This document shows positions 33,302 to 33,611 of a stretch of DNA of 33,611 nucleotides, in pieces. Both the position numbers and the translations under genes were made by a program. Origin of the DNA: UBA4744 sp035282865 (lineage in GTDB: Bacteria > Actinomycetota > Acidimicrobiia > Spongiisociales > UBA4744); contig DATEVB010000043.1 in assembly GCA_035282865.1 (NCBI GenBank), forward strand, positions 1-33,611. The letters run 5' to 3'. The stretch's first letter is position 1. Each line of letters opens with the position of its first letter. The notes below the pieces were generated by a model. It made no database searches. It was not told the origin of the DNA and saw only the letters and a program-made list of their open reading frames with translations.

Positions 33302-33445
33302 CGTGAGGACGGTCAGTGGGGCGTATCGCCACCACCTGGGAACCCGCGTGCGTCTGATGTCCCGGTCCTTTCCTCGATCAGCCTCTACTCCTCCCCAGGC
33401 GCGGCCACGTCAAACGCCGAGGCGACACTCCCGAACCTCGCCGAG

Positions 33446-33473
33446 GGGTGTCGCATCATAAGGTGACACCCCG
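33446..33473. promoter_or_regulatory. Candidate operator of the oxidase operon (8-bp inverted repeat)
   Basis: GGGGTGTC at 33446-33453 and GACACCCC at 33466-33473 form a perfect inverted repeat with a 12-bp spacer. The minus-strand -10 box (33456-33461) lies inside the spacer. A dimeric repressor bound here would block RNA polymerase directly. No regulator gene is adjacent in the window. Confidence 0.6.
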
Positions 33474-33484
33474 ATGGTTTCAAA
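33456..33484 (-). promoter_or_regulatory. Promoter of the ctaC-ctaD-ctaE-ctaF-ctaG operon
   Basis: On the minus strand, TTGAAA (33484-33479) and TATGAT (33461-33456) are separated by exactly 17 bp, a near-consensus housekeeping sigma promoter. Transcription would begin near 33449, leaving a leader of about 90-150 nt before ctaC, unlike the leaderless genes elsewhere in the window. Confidence 0.65.
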
Positions 33485-33611
33485 CGACTTTTGGTGGTCT
33501 GTCTTTCAGTCCTGGTACGTTGATAGTTTCCGACACGCTCTCGGAACCTTTCGGTGTGGTGTGCCGCGCTCTCACCGCACCGCACTTGGAAAGAGTGACA
33601 ATACCTGGACA

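Noticed and set aside
33385..33585. 66-codon minus-strand frame upstream of ctaC
   Set aside because: It crosses the promoter and palindrome of the oxidase operon and has no recognisable protein features.
1..33611. CRISPR arrays, tRNA or rRNA genes, insertion sequences and transposases
   Set aside because: None was seen. The repetitive Asp/Ser codons at 27205-27430 are coding repeats, and no transposase or integrase motif was found in any frame.

Overview
The window looks like a chromosomal segment of a high-GC actinobacterium, most likely of the class Acidimicrobiia or a close relative. The reasons are the GC-rich codon use, frequent GTG starts, lipoproteins with Thr-rich linkers after the lipobox, several starts that sit only 7-10 nt downstream of a TATCCT-like -10 box (leaderless transcripts), and a caa3-type cytochrome oxidase operon. 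The taxonomic placement is inference; no rRNA or tRNA gene was seen.

Layout. 1-110: the N-terminus of a minus-strand SRPBCC protein leaves the window at the left edge. 111-1425: 1.3 kb without a convincing protein gene. Most of it (about 403-1423) looks like one large structured RNA, dense in perfect hairpins and closed by a long-range helix, ending 2 nt before nadE. 1426-4666: nadE, a class IV aminotransferase and a lipoprotein. 4754-6340: a REC-GGDEF-HD-GYP c-di-GMP protein. 6432-9351: mgtE and greA on the minus strand, divergent from an EamA transporter. 9455-10915: an ArsR-type repressor divergent from selD. selD carries an in-frame TGA followed by a SECIS-like hairpin, so it is a selenoprotein gene that a standard gene caller would truncate. 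10960-13533: MFS transporter, thioredoxin-like [2Fe-2S] ferredoxin and alpha/beta hydrolase, closely packed. 13665-16051: PaaI-type thioesterase and acyl-CoA dehydrogenase.

16131-22762, all on the minus strand: a broken DinB-like gene, a 44-aa His-rich membrane protein, a penicillin-acylase-family hydrolase, a PLP deaminase with an abnormal C-terminus, a PfkB kinase and an SLH-DUF3048 surface protein. 22944-25864, plus strand: a cupredoxin-like lipoprotein, a polytopic membrane protein and a 58-aa membrane protein with overlapping stops and starts, then the stump of an ABC ATPase in front of an intact ABC-2 permease. 25934-27163: an Ala/Pro-rich membrane protein and a textbook terminator. 27205-28272, minus strand: a secreted Asp/Ser-rich protein and a frameshifted DUF1992 gene. 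28604-33358, minus strand: coxB-ctaD-ctaE-ctaF-ctaG, with overlaps or gaps of 15 bp or less, behind a near-consensus promoter whose -10 box lies inside a perfect 8-bp inverted repeat.

The points most worth follow-up are the selenocysteine selD with its SECIS and divergent Cys-rich ArsR, the large RNA before nadE, the palindromic operator on the oxidase operon, and four decayed or frameshifted genes.
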